The notes: generated from the letters alone by a model not told the origin. Counted from the first letter of the stretch, positions 1 through 8,979 are shown. The stretch: 64,000 nt of DNA from Paractinoplanes rishiriensis (GCF_016862375.1 NZ_BOMV01000101.1:1-64000); one strand, 5' to 3'. A program made the numbers and translations.

Positions 1-123
1 ACCCGAAGACGTCGACGCCCTCATCGCCGACGAGCTACGCACCCCGCTCCGTTGAAGGCCAGAATCGGCATCGCGGCAATCGCCTCTGGGGTCGGCGGTA
101 CTCGATTGCTTCGTGAGGTGGGG

Positions 124-1401
124 TCAGGCACGCAAGTCCAGGTGGTGGTGGGACGCGCCCGCTCGCACCGCCGCCGTGACCTCGGTTCGCGGCGGCATCC
201 GCCCTTGCCCCGGCAGATCGAGAGCCTGCTCCGCGCCGGGGGGCGCGGCGGTGAGGAGCAGGCAGGTGTCGGTGCGGTGCAGGACTTGTCGCACCAGAGG
301 CTGGGGGCGCACAGCCCGGAACGAGGCGCCGGCATGCAGAGCCGCGGCCCGGCCCCGCAGCAGGACGCTCAGGGCGGCCATGTCGAGAAACGACACCCGG
401 GCGAGGTCAACGACGACGCGGGTCACCGGGCCGGCGCTGAGCACCGCGGTAATCGCCGTCAAGAGTTCATCAGCGGTGTCCATGACGAGCTCCCCGACGA
501 CGGCGATGACAGCGATGCCGCATTGATCCACGTCCGTCGTGATCTTCACGGGTGCCACGGCGGCGTTCGGCGGTGACCCGGGTGCGGTGCCCGCCGCGGG
601 TGCGGGTGTTTGACCGGTGGGACGTCGCGCTGTCATCGCTGCGCCGGCACGACGAACAGGCGTCGTCACCGGCTTGCCGAGCGAGTGGGGGGTGTTCGCG
701 GCGCGGCGCGTGAGGGCGGCGGCGATGTCGTGCAGCTTGCGGTTGCTGTCCTGGGAAATCTTGACGAGTACGGCGAACGCCTCGTCCGCAGTGCAGCGCC
801 GGTCACCCATGATGACGCCCTTGGCCTGTTCGATGACCGCCCGGTGCATCATCGCGGCCTGCAGGTGGCGCACCTCGGCGGCTTGCGTGTCGTAGCGGTG
901 GATGGTCTTCAATGCCGCGGCAGCGTACCCGGCGAGACCGTGCGGGAGACCGATCGCGTCGTCGGGGAAGGCGTCGGGCTGGGTGGTGTAGACGTTGAGC
1001 GCCCCGGTGACCGCGTCGTCAATGCCCAGTCCGAGCGACAACACGCTGCGTGCGCCAGCGTCGACGCCTTGTCTGACCCAGCTCGGCCATCGGGTCTCGG
1101 CGCTCAGGTCAGCGGCGTACACGGTCGCCGCCGATGCTGCCGCTTGCAGGCAGGGTCCCTCACCTGTGCGGAACTGCGACCCGTCCAGGACCCACGCCAC
1201 CTCACCGGTCGCGGCAACGGTGTACGCCTCATCGCCACGCAGCATGACGACGGACACCTCTGCGGCCACCGGGAGAAGACTCTTCGCGAGGTGCACGACG
1301 GCACCCGCGGCACCGTCAGGATCCGCGTCGACCGCGGTTCGTGGGCCCTGCGACGCCGCCACGACTCTGTCGGTACAGGTGGACGGTGAATACGATGTCA
1401 T
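124..1401 (-). CDS. GAF-ANTAR-STAS regulatory protein
   Basis: A cytoplasmic signalling protein of about 425 residues with three domains in order: an N-terminal GAF sensor (signature GEGPCLQA), a central ANTAR RNA-binding domain (around VIEQAKGVIMG, with the typical A-x-x-x-L-x-x-x-S-Q spacing), and a C-terminal STAS anti-sigma-antagonist domain. ANTAR domains usually act on nascent RNA to prevent termination, while STAS domains bind RsbW-like kinases, so this protein could join both outputs. An ATG at 1401 is chosen because GGGGGAGGG lies just upstream; a longer in-frame reading to 1500 lacks such a site. The STAS phosphorylation motif, normally D-S-S/T-G, reads D-M-A-A, so the usual phosphoacceptor is absent. 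Domain calls are from motif recognition; the signal sensed is unknown. Confidence 0.85.
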   Translation of the reverse strand: MTSYSPSTCTDRVVAASQGPRTAVDADPDGAAGAVVHLAKSLLPVAAEVSVVMLRGDEAYTVAATGEVAWVLDGSQFRTGEGPCLQAAASAATVYAADLSAETRWPSWVRQGVDAGARSVLSLGLGIDDAVTGALNVYTTQPDAFPDDAIGLPHGLAGYAAAALKTIHRYDTQAAEVRHLQAAMMHRAVIEQAKGVIMGDRRCTADEAFAVLVKISQDSNRKLHDIAAALTRRAANTPHSLGKPVTTPVRRAGAAMTARRPTGQTPAPAAGTAPGSPPNAAVAPVKITTDVDQCGIAVIAVVGELVMDTADELLTAITAVLSAGPVTRVVVDLARVSFLDMAALSVLLRGRAAALHAGASFRAVRPQPLVRQVLHRTDTCLLLTAAPPGAEQALDLPGQGRMPPRTEVTAAVRAGASHHHLDLRA

Positions 1402-1658
1402 GGCCCTCCCCCAAATCGCGGCGACACACGCCGGGGTCTGGGGCGGCGGCCAGCAAGGCCGCACCAACGACAGTACGCGCCAAGCGATGCCGGTGCGCAC
1501 TACCCGGCCAGATCGCCCTCATCCTGGCACTCCGACCACGACGGCTGCCGCTTTGATCATCGGCCTGCCCCTGCTTGACGCCGCCGCACTCGCAGTTCTC
1601 GGCTGGTTCGTCGTCACGCGCTGTGCCGAGGCCCCGCCGGTTGGCTGGGCATCGGCGC

Positions 1659-2765
1659 TCAGGAAGCGGCGACGCGCTCGCGGCCGACGGCGGCGGTCAG
1701 CTCTTCCCAGGACTTGTCGAACTTCTCGAGTCCTTCACGTTCGAGGAGGTCGGTGACCTCGTCCAGGTCGATGCCGAGCGCGGCGAGATCGGCAAAGGTG
1801 CGTTGAGCGTCGTCATGGGTGTCGCGAACGGTGTCGCCGGTGACGTGTCCGTGGTCGGCGAAGGCGTCCATGGTCTTGCCGGGCATGGTGTTGACGGTGC
1901 CTGCGGTGACGAGCTGGGTGACGTACATGGTGTCGGGGTAGGCCGGGTCCTTGACTCCGGTGGACGCCCAGAGCGGTCGTTGCGGGTTGGCGCCGGCGTC
2001 GGCGAGGTCCTGCCAGCGGCTGGTGGCGCACAGCTGCTCGTAGGCACGATAGGCAAGCCGGGCGTTGGCCAGCGCCGCCTGACCGCGTAGCGCCTTGGCC
2101 TGGTCGGTGCCGAGTTTGTCGAGCCGGGCGTCGACTTCGGCATCCACGCGGGAGACGAAGAACGACGCCACGGAGTGAATGGTGTGCAGGTCGTGTCCCG
2201 CGGTACGGGCTTGATCGAGCCCGTCGAGGTAGGCCTGCATGACCTGCTGGTAGCGGTCCAGCGCGAAGATCAGGGTGACGTTGACGCTGATGCCCTCGGC
2301 GACGACCTGAGTGATGGCAGGCAGACCCGCGACAGTCGCCGGGATCTTGATCATGACGTTGGGGCGGTCGACGGCCTGGTGCAGCTTGCGTGCCATGTCG
2401 ATGGTCTTGGTGGTGTCCTGGGCCAGGCGGGGGTCTACTTCGATCGAGACGCGGCCGTCGATTCCTGCGGTGGCGTTGTAGACCGGCCGGAGTACGTCGC
2501 AGGCGTCGCGTACGTCGGCGGTGGTCAGCTCGAACAGGGTGGTGTCGACGGTCTTACCGGCCGCGGCACTTTCTCGCAGTTGCTGGTCGTAGGCGTCGCC
2601 CATGGCCAGGGCGCTGGCGAAGATGGTCGGGTTCGTGGTGACGCCGACCACGTGTTTGCCGGCGAGCAGGCGTTGCAGGTCGCCGGAGCGCAGCAGTTCA
2701 CGGGAGAGGTCGTCGAGCCAGATGGACACGCCGGCTTCAGCGAGTTGTGCCAGTTGGTCATTCAC
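1659..2765 (-). CDS. tal: transaldolase
   Basis: A 368-residue transaldolase, the usual length for actinobacterial enzymes. It transfers a dihydroxyacetone unit between sedoheptulose-7-phosphate and glyceraldehyde-3-phosphate in the non-oxidative pentose phosphate pathway. The N-terminus (SIWLDDLSRELL) and VGVTTNPTIFA are family hallmarks, and the Schiff-base lysine is expected at K140 in the segment NVMIKIPAT. Actinobacterial housekeeping tal normally sits beside tkt, zwf and opcA, but here it is alone; a transketolase gene lies 29 kb away in the same window. A SigB/SigF-like promoter lies about 145 bp upstream (separate entry), which suggests a stress-induced second copy. The function call is firm; the paralogue status is inferred from context. 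Confidence 0.95.
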   Translation of the reverse strand: MNDQLAQLAEAGVSIWLDDLSRELLRSGDLQRLLAGKHVVGVTTNPTIFASALAMGDAYDQQLRESAAAGKTVDTTLFELTTADVRDACDVLRPVYNATAGIDGRVSIEVDPRLAQDTTKTIDMARKLHQAVDRPNVMIKIPATVAGLPAITQVVAEGISVNVTLIFALDRYQQVMQAYLDGLDQARTAGHDLHTIHSVASFFVSRVDAEVDARLDKLGTDQAKALRGQAALANARLAYRAYEQLCATSRWQDLADAGANPQRPLWASTGVKDPAYPDTMYVTQLVTAGTVNTMPGKTMDAFADHGHVTGDTVRDTHDDAQRTFADLAALGIDLDEVTDLLEREGLEKFDKSWEELTAAVGRERVAAS

Positions 2766-2906
2766 GAGGAATCCTGTCTGAGTGGCTATGGGCGTTCGCT
2801 GGTGTCCTTTTGCGTTCGGCGATGTCCGCGAGGCCTGTCGGTTAACACGGCGACCCGGTCCGGGGTAGCGCGGACGGTGTGTTGCACGGTGGCCAATGGC
2901 GGGCGA

Positions 2907-2931
2907 GTACCCGTGGGCATGCGTTCCTAAC
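2907..2931 (-). promoter_or_regulatory. candidate SigB/SigF-type promoter for tal
   Basis: On the minus strand GTTA (2931-2928) is followed by a 15-base spacer and GGGTAC (2912-2907). This matches the GTTT-N14-16-GGGTAY pattern used by stress sigma factors of the SigB/SigF group in actinomycetes. It points at the transaldolase start about 140 bp downstream. No mapping data are available, so it remains a motif-level call. Confidence 0.5.
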
Positions 2932-3112
2932 TACGAAGCTCGTGGCAAGGAGAGCAGCGTGACGCCGGAGAATGTCCGCGAAATAGATTGCCGGCTGGCG
3001 TGGGAGCTCGGCTCTGGCCGTTTATCGCATCGATAGAGGGGCATGCAACGGCTACGACCGGCATGGCCTGGTCTGTTTCGCAGGCATTGCCGCTGAGTCG
3101 ATCGGAGTCATC

Positions 3113-3799
3113 ATGAGTACGCTTCCGTCTCGCAAAGATCCTGTGCCTCCCACCCGCGAGCCGCTTACGGATGCACCCGACAGTGCGGCCGCGCGCCCCG
3201 CCGAGACGGACACCGGCGCACATGCCCCGCGCGCAGACCAGCAGGCCGTGGTTTCACGTCAGAAGGAACGGTATGGCGGCATCAAGTGGGGATCAGCGTT
3301 CTTCGGCTGGCTGACCGCCACCGGCGCGTCAGTCATCCTGACCGGGCTACTGCTGGCCGTGGGAACGGCTGTCGGTCTCGCCGCCGCCGAGGACATTTCC
3401 GATGCACAGGGCCAGACCGGGCAGAACGCCGGCGAGCTCGGTCTCGCCGGAGCCATCAGCCTGCTGGTGGTGCTGCTGATCGCCTACTACTGCGGCGGCT
3501 ACGTCGCCGGGCGGATGGCCCGCTTCAACGGCCTGCGCCAAGGGGCGGCGGTGTGGATCTGGGCCGTCGTCATCACCGCCGCCATCGCCATCGCCACCGC
3601 CGCACTGGGCGACAAGTACAACGTCCTCGACCGCGTCGGCGGGTTCCCGCAACTACCCGTCAGCAGCGATGACGCCACCACCGGCGCCATCATCGCCTTG
3701 GCCCTCGCTCTGGTCGCCGCGCTCATCGGAGCCATCCTCGGTGGTTTGGCCGGCATGCGGTTCCACCGCAAGGTCGACCGGGCCGGACTCGACCGCTGA
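3113..3799 (+). CDS. four-helix membrane protein of unknown function
   Basis: A 228-residue protein with a hydrophilic proline- and charge-rich N-terminal tail (about 55 residues) followed by four predicted membrane helices: roughly residues 62-92, 105-130, 140-165 and 185-215. It ends in a short basic tail (FHRKVDRAGLDR). The third helix region is rich in Ala, Ile and Thr, and small residues dominate throughout, as in many small actinobacterial integral membrane proteins. I do not recognise a functional family. The gene stands alone between the divergently placed tal and a 400-bp gap before the desaturase. The ATG at 3113 follows CGGAGTCATC, a weak ribosome-binding site. Confidence 0.75.
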   Translation: MSTLPSRKDPVPPTREPLTDAPDSAAARPAETDTGAHAPRADQQAVVSRQKERYGGIKWGSAFFGWLTATGASVILTGLLLAVGTAVGLAAAEDISDAQGQTGQNAGELGLAGAISLLVVLLIAYYCGGYVAGRMARFNGLRQGAAVWIWAVVITAAIAIATAALGDKYNVLDRVGGFPQLPVSSDDATTGAIIALALALVAALIGAILGGLAGMRFHRKVDRAGLDR

Positions 3800-4125
3800 A
3801 CGAACTGCCGTACGCGGTCCCTGTGGTTCAGGGGACCGGCCGCGTAGTCAGCACCGGCTGGAACAAGTGGACGCCGGTCAACGCGGCAGCGATCGGCACA
3901 CCTGGCAGGCAGCATCGGCGAGCTGATCGGCAACCGGTCCCGGCGGGGCCGCCCGGGCAGGCACCCGGTCAGCGCTGCAGACGGCCGCCGCCGGCCCGGC
4001 TCACCCCGGCCGGCCGCGGTCTCTTTGTTAGCAAATCCACCCCCGAGGCACCGACTTGAGCTCATGAACACACGCGGGGCGGGTTTATTTTCCGCCTTCC
4101 GAATTTGCACAAAACGCATTAGTTA

Positions 4126-4141
4126 GGGGTGTTAGCACCCC
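4126..4141. promoter_or_regulatory. hairpin/inverted repeat upstream of the desaturase
   Basis: GGGGTG-TTAG-CACCCC forms a perfect 6-bp stem about 55 bp before the desaturase start. The surrounding stretch (about 4070-4125) is locally AT-rich compared with the window and may hold the promoter. The repeat could be a repressor site or an RNA hairpin. The rest of the gap 3800-4197 holds no gene that I can support. Confidence 0.35.
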
Positions 4142-4197
4142 ACAAAAGGGGACCCAGCACTCCTGACCCAATGCCGCGCGGAAGGGATCCTGAAGGA

Positions 4198-5223
4198 ATG
4201 ACAACAACTATCGAAAGACCGGCGACCGCCGCAACCGGGAGCGATTTCGCCGCGCTCAACCGGCGCATCACACAAGCCGGGCTCCTCGACCGGCGTCCCG
4301 CCTACTACGCCGTGCGGATAGGCGTCGTCACCGCGATGCTCGTGGGCGGATGGGCCGCATTCTTCGCGATCGGCTCGTCCTGGTGGACAATCGCGGTCGC
4401 GGCCTTCCTCGGCATCGTGTTTTCCCAGGTGGCTCTTGTCGCACACGACCTCGCGCACCGACAGGTGTTCCGCACCAAGAAGCCCAGCGAGCGAGCCGGG
4501 CGGATCGCGGCGAACGTAGCGGTGGGCATGAGCTACGGCTGGTGGATGGACAAGCACACCCGCCATCACAACAACCCGAACCACGATGACCTCGACCCGG
4601 ACGTACAGCCTGAGGTACTGATCTGGGCGACCGAGTCGGCGTGGGGCCGGCGGGGGCTGAACGGCTTCGTCACCCGCCACCAGGCGGGCCTGTTCTTCCC
4701 GCTGCTGACGCTGCTGAGCATCGATCTGCGGGTGTCCAGCATCAAGGCGTTGCGGCACCCCGGGATGAAGCACCGCGCCCTCGAGGCCGGCTTGATGGCG
4801 GGCCACCTCGCCGCCTATGTGGCTGCCCTGCTGCTCGTGCTTTCGCCGCTGCAGGCGCTGGCCTTTTTCGTCGTGCATCACGCGGTCTTCGGGGTCTATC
4901 TGGGCATGACCTTCGCACCGAACCACAAGGGCATGCCGCACCCGGACGGCACCGAGGACTACCTGCGCAAGCAGGTGCAGACCTCGCGCAACGTGACCGG
5001 CGGCCGGCTGACGGACATCGCGCTCGGCGGCCTGAACTACCAGATCGAGCACCACCTGTTCCCCGCGATGCCGACCCCGAACCTCAAGAAGGCACAGCCG
5101 ATCGTCGAGGCCTACTGCAAGCAGGTCGGTGTCTCCTACGAGACGACCAGCCTGATCGAGTCCTACCGTCAGGCGCTCCGCTATCTGCACGAGGTCGGCG
5201 CCCCGCTCCGCGCAGCACGCTGA
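4198..5223 (+). CDS. membrane fatty-acid desaturase
   Basis: A 341-residue integral membrane desaturase. It inserts a double bond into an acyl chain using a di-iron centre, molecular oxygen and an electron donor. The three histidine boxes that bind the iron are all visible: HDLAH (residues 83-87), HTRHH (near 119-123) followed by NNPNHDD, and QIEHH (282-286). Hydrophobic segments lie between the first two boxes and the third, giving the usual hairpins in the membrane. The ATG at 4198 is preferred because GAAGGA lies directly upstream; a longer reading to 4129 would translate through the hairpin. No ferredoxin or reductase gene is adjacent. Membrane fluidity adjustment, for example in the cold, is the likely role. 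Regiospecificity cannot be told from the sequence. Confidence 0.93.
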   Translation: MTTTIERPATAATGSDFAALNRRITQAGLLDRRPAYYAVRIGVVTAMLVGGWAAFFAIGSSWWTIAVAAFLGIVFSQVALVAHDLAHRQVFRTKKPSERAGRIAANVAVGMSYGWWMDKHTRHHNNPNHDDLDPDVQPEVLIWATESAWGRRGLNGFVTRHQAGLFFPLLTLLSIDLRVSSIKALRHPGMKHRALEAGLMAGHLAAYVAALLLVLSPLQALAFFVVHHAVFGVYLGMTFAPNHKGMPHPDGTEDYLRKQVQTSRNVTGGRLTDIALGGLNYQIEHHLFPAMPTPNLKKAQPIVEAYCKQVGVSYETTSLIESYRQALRYLHEVGAPLRAAR

Positions 5224-5254
5224 CGCGCAGATCTGCGGCCGCCGACACTAGAGT

Positions 5255-5791
5255 GTGGTGAGAATCGTCGTCCCAGACCCCGGCGGCACCTCACCGTTGG
5301 TCCGGTCGGTGTGGACCATCCTGAGCCGCAGCGACGCCGCTGCGGCAGTCATCGCGGAACGCCTCTTCACCCAGACGGTCTCCCCGATCCTCACCGCCAT
5401 CCGGCGCCCGCACGACCGAGCATCGGCACAGGTGTTGTTGGCCTGCGCGGCCGAGGAACATCACACGTTGCCGCTGGACGTCCTGGCAGCGGCGCTTGCC
5501 GAAGACGGCATCAGCAGTTGCGTTCTCGGAGCACGGGTTCCATCACAAGCGCTCGCCACCGCGGCCGGCCGGCTACGCCCAGCAGTGGTGGCCGCCTGGT
5601 CCCAAACCCGCGACACGGCCGATCCCCGACAGATCACGGCATTGCTGACCGCCGGTCCCGCGATGATTGCCGCAGGGCCGGGCTGGACGAGCGCCGCGCT
5701 TCCCACCAGCGCGAACCTGTCCTCCAACGTAGCCGCGGCTTTGACGCAGACCCGCACCTTGCTCCGTACTTCACCTCCGACCCAAAGGTGA
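5255..5791 (+). CDS. orphan cobalamin-binding-like domain, N-terminally truncated regulator
   Basis: A 178-residue protein resembling the C-terminal half of MerR-type light/B12-dependent regulators (LitR/CarH-like). The segment VLLACAAEEHHTLPLDVLAA and the following LGARVPSQAL resemble the Rossmann-like B12-binding fold of those proteins. What is missing is the N-terminal winged helix-turn-helix and most of the four-helix cap. An in-frame TAG at 5249-5251 sits just before the GTG start, so a longer protein is not possible without a lesion. It follows the desaturase by 31 bp on the same strand and may be co-transcribed. It could be a decayed regulator or a free-standing B12-binding sensor. I cannot see a convincing D-x-H-x-x-G motif, so cobalamin binding is uncertain. 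Confidence 0.55.
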   Translation: MVRIVVPDPGGTSPLVRSVWTILSRSDAAAAVIAERLFTQTVSPILTAIRRPHDRASAQVLLACAAEEHHTLPLDVLAAALAEDGISSCVLGARVPSQALATAAGRLRPAVVAAWSQTRDTADPRQITALLTAGPAMIAAGPGWTSAALPTSANLSSNVAAALTQTRTLLRTSPPTQR

Positions 5792-5801
5792 GACCGATGT
5801 T

Positions 5802-5825
5802 GTTAGAGCGCGACGCACTGGGTAG
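5802..5825 (+). promoter_or_regulatory. candidate SigB/SigF-type promoter for ltrA-like gene
   Basis: GTTA (5802-5805), a 14-base spacer and GGGTAG (5820-5825) fit the stress-sigma promoter pattern. It lies about 95 bp before the LtrA-family start and just after the stop of the B12-like gene. This is a motif match only. Confidence 0.35.
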
Positions 5826-5915
5826 CCGCCGCGGTATTTCTCTCGCAGCTGACGGAGCGTCCCGTGTGCCGGGTTCAGGGCCAGGACTGAATCTGGCACG
5901 CATCGGAGCCGTCCG

Positions 5916-7169
5916 ATGGGGCATCCGGGCGGCATGTCGCAACAGGTTTCCGGTCTTGATCCGGAGGAACAGGCCCAGCTCGACCGGGAGGACGAAGAGG
6001 GACGCGATCTTGTCCGCCCTCCCGACGTCAACGAGGAGTCGAACCGGTCCGCCACTCGGCTGGAGCTGTTCTTCGACCTTGCGTTCGTCTTGTTCGTCGC
6101 GAGGTGCGCCGACATCCTGGCCAAGGACGAGACCTGGCCGGGCGCGTTCACCTTCATCGCCGTCGTGGCGATCGGCTGGTGGTCGTGGGCCAGCGCTGCC
6201 CTGTACGCCAACCGATTCGACACCGACGACGCGATCTTCCGCCTGCTCACCCTGACCGGCATGGCCGGTGTCGTCGCGATGGCCGCCTCGGTCGACAAAC
6301 TCGACGCGACCACCAGCCGGTGGTTCGCGCTGGCATACGTCATGCTGCGGGTCGTCCTCATTGTCGGCTACCTGCGGGCCTGGCGGGCGCTGCCGGATGC
6401 CCGCCGCACTATCCGGCCCTACCTGCTCGCGCACGCGGCCGGAGCCGCCGTCTGGCTGACCTCCCTGGCGGTGCCCACCCCGGGCCGGTACGTGTTATGG
6501 GGAATCGGTGTCGCAGTCGACCTCGTCGGGCCGACCCTGGCAGCGCGGCTCAAGGACGGCATCCCCCTGCACATGGAGCACCTGCCGGAGCGTTTCGGGC
6601 TGTTCGTGATCCTGGTGCTCGGTGAGTCGGTGGCCGCAGTGGTGACCGGCATCCACGACGCCGGGTGGCAGCCCGGCATCGTGGTCACGGCGGCGTTGGC
6701 CTTCCTCATCGCGGCCGCCCTGTGGTGGTCCTACTTCGCTCTGTCCGGCGGCGTAGCAAAGCGACGGCTCGTCCAAGAGGGCCATGAGCGGACCCGGCAG
6801 GGTGTCCACGACTTTTTCGTGTACGCCCACCTGCCGGTAGCCGTGAGCCTGGCCACGGTGGCGGTCGGCCTGGAACACGCCATCGTGCACGGCACCGAGG
6901 GCCACCTCTCATCCGGCACCCGGACGGTCATCGCCTTCGGCCTCGCCGGCTACCTGGCGAGCGTCGCACTCATCCAGGCCGTTCTGGCCCGGCATCTGCG
7001 CCCGGCGCTGCTGTGGCCGGGCGCCGGCGTACTGCTGATCCCGATCGTGTGCCTGTTCAACCTGCGGCCGCCGGTCCTGCTCGCCGTCCTCGCCGCCATC
7101 ATGGTGGCCGGAGTTGCCACCGGCACAGCGCAGCACAGGGCGGGCCAGATCCACACCGCCGAGACCTGA
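5916..7169 (+). CDS. low temperature requirement protein A (LtrA) family membrane protein
   Basis: A 417-residue polytopic membrane protein of the LtrA family. The family signature RLELFFDLAFV appears near residue 48, followed by about ten hydrophobic helices, the conserved GESV (LVLGESVAAVV) in the middle and DFFVYAHLPVA in the second half. LtrA was named for a Listeria mutant unable to grow in the cold; the biochemical activity is not known. The N-terminal 45 residues are acidic and likely cytoplasmic. The ATG at 5916 is preceded by CGGAG at a good distance; an ATG at 5934 is the alternative. Its nearness to a membrane fatty-acid desaturase fits a membrane or cold-adaptation theme, which is an inference. 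Confidence 0.88.
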   Translation: MGHPGGMSQQVSGLDPEEQAQLDREDEEGRDLVRPPDVNEESNRSATRLELFFDLAFVLFVARCADILAKDETWPGAFTFIAVVAIGWWSWASAALYANRFDTDDAIFRLLTLTGMAGVVAMAASVDKLDATTSRWFALAYVMLRVVLIVGYLRAWRALPDARRTIRPYLLAHAAGAAVWLTSLAVPTPGRYVLWGIGVAVDLVGPTLAARLKDGIPLHMEHLPERFGLFVILVLGESVAAVVTGIHDAGWQPGIVVTAALAFLIAAALWWSYFALSGGVAKRRLVQEGHERTRQGVHDFFVYAHLPVAVSLATVAVGLEHAIVHGTEGHLSSGTRTVIAFGLAGYLASVALIQAVLARHLRPALLWPGAGVLLIPIVCLFNLRPPVLLAVLAAIMVAGVATGTAQHRAGQIHTAET

Positions 7170-7768
7170 TGGCCGGATTTAGGCGACTTTCCGCTGCTTC
7201 GGCCTGCCAGTCCCTCGGCATCGAGGGCCGGAGCAGCGGGTCGAGGACGAAACGCCGTCCTCGGTACATCGAGCTCGGTACTGCTGTCACCGCTGGTGTG
7301 AAGGTTGACTCCCTCGCCTGACCGAAATGTGGGCTCAATGCCGTTCGGCGGCACGATGAGGGTCGGGCAAGGAGGCGTGTTGGACACCGTGCTCGCTGAC
7401 GAAGCCGACGATCAACATTTAGGCGTAGTGTTGCGGTATCGGCGTTCGCACGGCGACGCCGATCTGCGTTCACGCAGACACGCATCTTCGCCGCCTGGAC
7501 CCTGCGGGTATGACCTGACGTGCGGGGCATCACCTTGATCCGCGCTGGACCCGCTCGATATGCCCGGGCTCTACGCCATGAACCGTTCCACCTCGTCGCG
7601 GACGTCATCGACCGTTTCCCCGGTCTGGCCCGGCGGACCGTCGTCCTGCATCAGCTGTGGTTCGACAACGCGCCGCGCAGCAGCCTACGTGCGCCGAGCC
7701 GGCGCAGACTGCCCGAGATTCGCGGCAGGCCTGGCCGGCCACCTGACCGACACCGGAAGGAACTGACC
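7170..7768. other. 599-bp region without a supportable gene
   Basis: Open frames exist on both strands but none shows a recognisable domain, a good ribosome-binding site or normal composition. A perfect hairpin TCTGCG-TTCA-CGCAGA lies at 7463-7478. The stretch 7520-7768 is open in the frame of the following nitroreductase, but that gene has a strong start at 7769, so the upstream part is treated as noncoding. Confidence 0.5.
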
Positions 7769-8770
7769 ATGGACACCGAGGCCCTCACCCATCCCACCGA
7801 CCCGGAAATCGCCACTCACGCTCTGGCCGAGGCAGCGGCTGCCGCCGGATACGCCCCCTCGATACACAACACCCAGCCATGGCGGTGGCGGCTCACCGCC
7901 GACACCCTCGAGCTGCGTCTCGTCCGCGGCCGGATCCTGCCGGTCACCGACCCCGAGGGACGGTTGGCAACGCTGAGCTGCGGTGTCGCCCTGCACCACG
8001 CCCGCGTCGCGCTGGCCGCGCAGGGCTGGCACGCCACCGTGACCCGCATGCCTGCGGACGGCGAACCCGACCTGCTCGCAAGCCTGCACGTCGAGCGCCG
8101 GGCACCGACCGACTCAGCATCGACGCTGCACCTGCGGAGCATCCCGTTCCGGCACACCGACCGACGCCCCGTACCCGGCACGCCCGTCGAGCCGAACGAC
8201 CTGGCAGCCATCACGACAGCCGTGCAGGAGCAGGACACCCAACTGCACACCCTGCGACCCGACCAACTCCTCGAACTGGCCGCCGCCACCGATCACGCAC
8301 AGCACAGCGAAGCCGCCGATCCGGCCTGGCGAGCCGAACTCGCCTACTGGACCGGTCCCGCCCGACCGTCTGGCGCCGGCGTACCGGAAACCGCCATCCC
8401 CCAACGCGCCACCCAGACCACGGTGCCCGGCCGCGACTTCGGCCACCACGGTGAATTGTCCGTCAGCGCCGCACACGACAAGGCAGCCACATTCGTCGTG
8501 CTCTACGGCAGCACCGACGAACCGGTCAGCTGGCTGCGCGCCGGCGAAGCCCTGTCCGCCGGTTGGCTCACCGCCACCGAACACGGCGTCTCCGTCGTGC
8601 CGCACAGCGCCCCCATCGAGGTCATCGCCGCCCGCCAGGCGATACGCGCCATGATCGCCAGCGTCGGCCATCCCTTCCTCGTGCTGCGCCTCGGCACCAC
8701 AGACCCCGCCGACCCAGCCGTACCGCACACGTCCCGGCTGCCCGCCGACCAGCTCATCGACCGCGCCTGA
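7769..8770 (+). CDS. Acg-family nitroreductase-like FMN-binding protein
   Basis: A 333-residue protein of the Acg/Rv2032 group within the nitroreductase superfamily. The N-terminal signature APSIHNTQPWRW (around residue 32) is the mark of the family, and the later segments GRDFGHHGELS and GEALSAGWLTATEHG fit its two-half architecture. In mycobacteria such proteins belong to the dormancy (DosR) regulon and are thought to sequester or bind flavin rather than act as typical nitroreductases. The ATG at 7769 follows GGAAGGAACTGACC, a clear ribosome-binding site. It stands alone, with no adjacent dosR or universal stress gene. A role in hypoxia or redox stress is inferred from the family. Confidence 0.88.
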   Translation: MDTEALTHPTDPEIATHALAEAAAAAGYAPSIHNTQPWRWRLTADTLELRLVRGRILPVTDPEGRLATLSCGVALHHARVALAAQGWHATVTRMPADGEPDLLASLHVERRAPTDSASTLHLRSIPFRHTDRRPVPGTPVEPNDLAAITTAVQEQDTQLHTLRPDQLLELAAATDHAQHSEAADPAWRAELAYWTGPARPSGAGVPETAIPQRATQTTVPGRDFGHHGELSVSAAHDKAATFVVLYGSTDEPVSWLRAGEALSAGWLTATEHGVSVVPHSAPIEVIAARQAIRAMIASVGHPFLVLRLGTTDPADPAVPHTSRLPADQLIDRA

Positions 8771-8954
8771 AATCGCCGAGTTCAGCGACTCCACCGTCCC
8801 GCGGTAGGCCCGTCAGTCGTCATCGTCACTTTCCGGATCATCGACGATGGCGAAGCCCGCGCGCTAACTGTGGCGGCGCACGACCAGTAGGCAAACCAGC
8901 CGGCGAGCGCGTCGGACCACATTTTCGCCCGGACCAGGCCTTTGTGGTCCCCAC

Positions 8955-8979
8955 GCTTCATACCCGCCGCAGCGGGTAT
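8955..8979 (+). promoter_or_regulatory. candidate stress promoter overlapping a 7-bp hairpin
   Basis: GCTT (8955-8958), 15 bases and GGGTAT (8974-8979) fit the loose GNNT-N15-GGGTAT SigB pattern. The same place contains the perfect inverted repeat TACCCGC-CGCA-GCGGGTA (8961-8978), so the -10 element sits inside one arm. The small gene at 9044 begins 65 bp downstream. The repeat may be an operator; the promoter call is weak. Confidence 0.35.
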
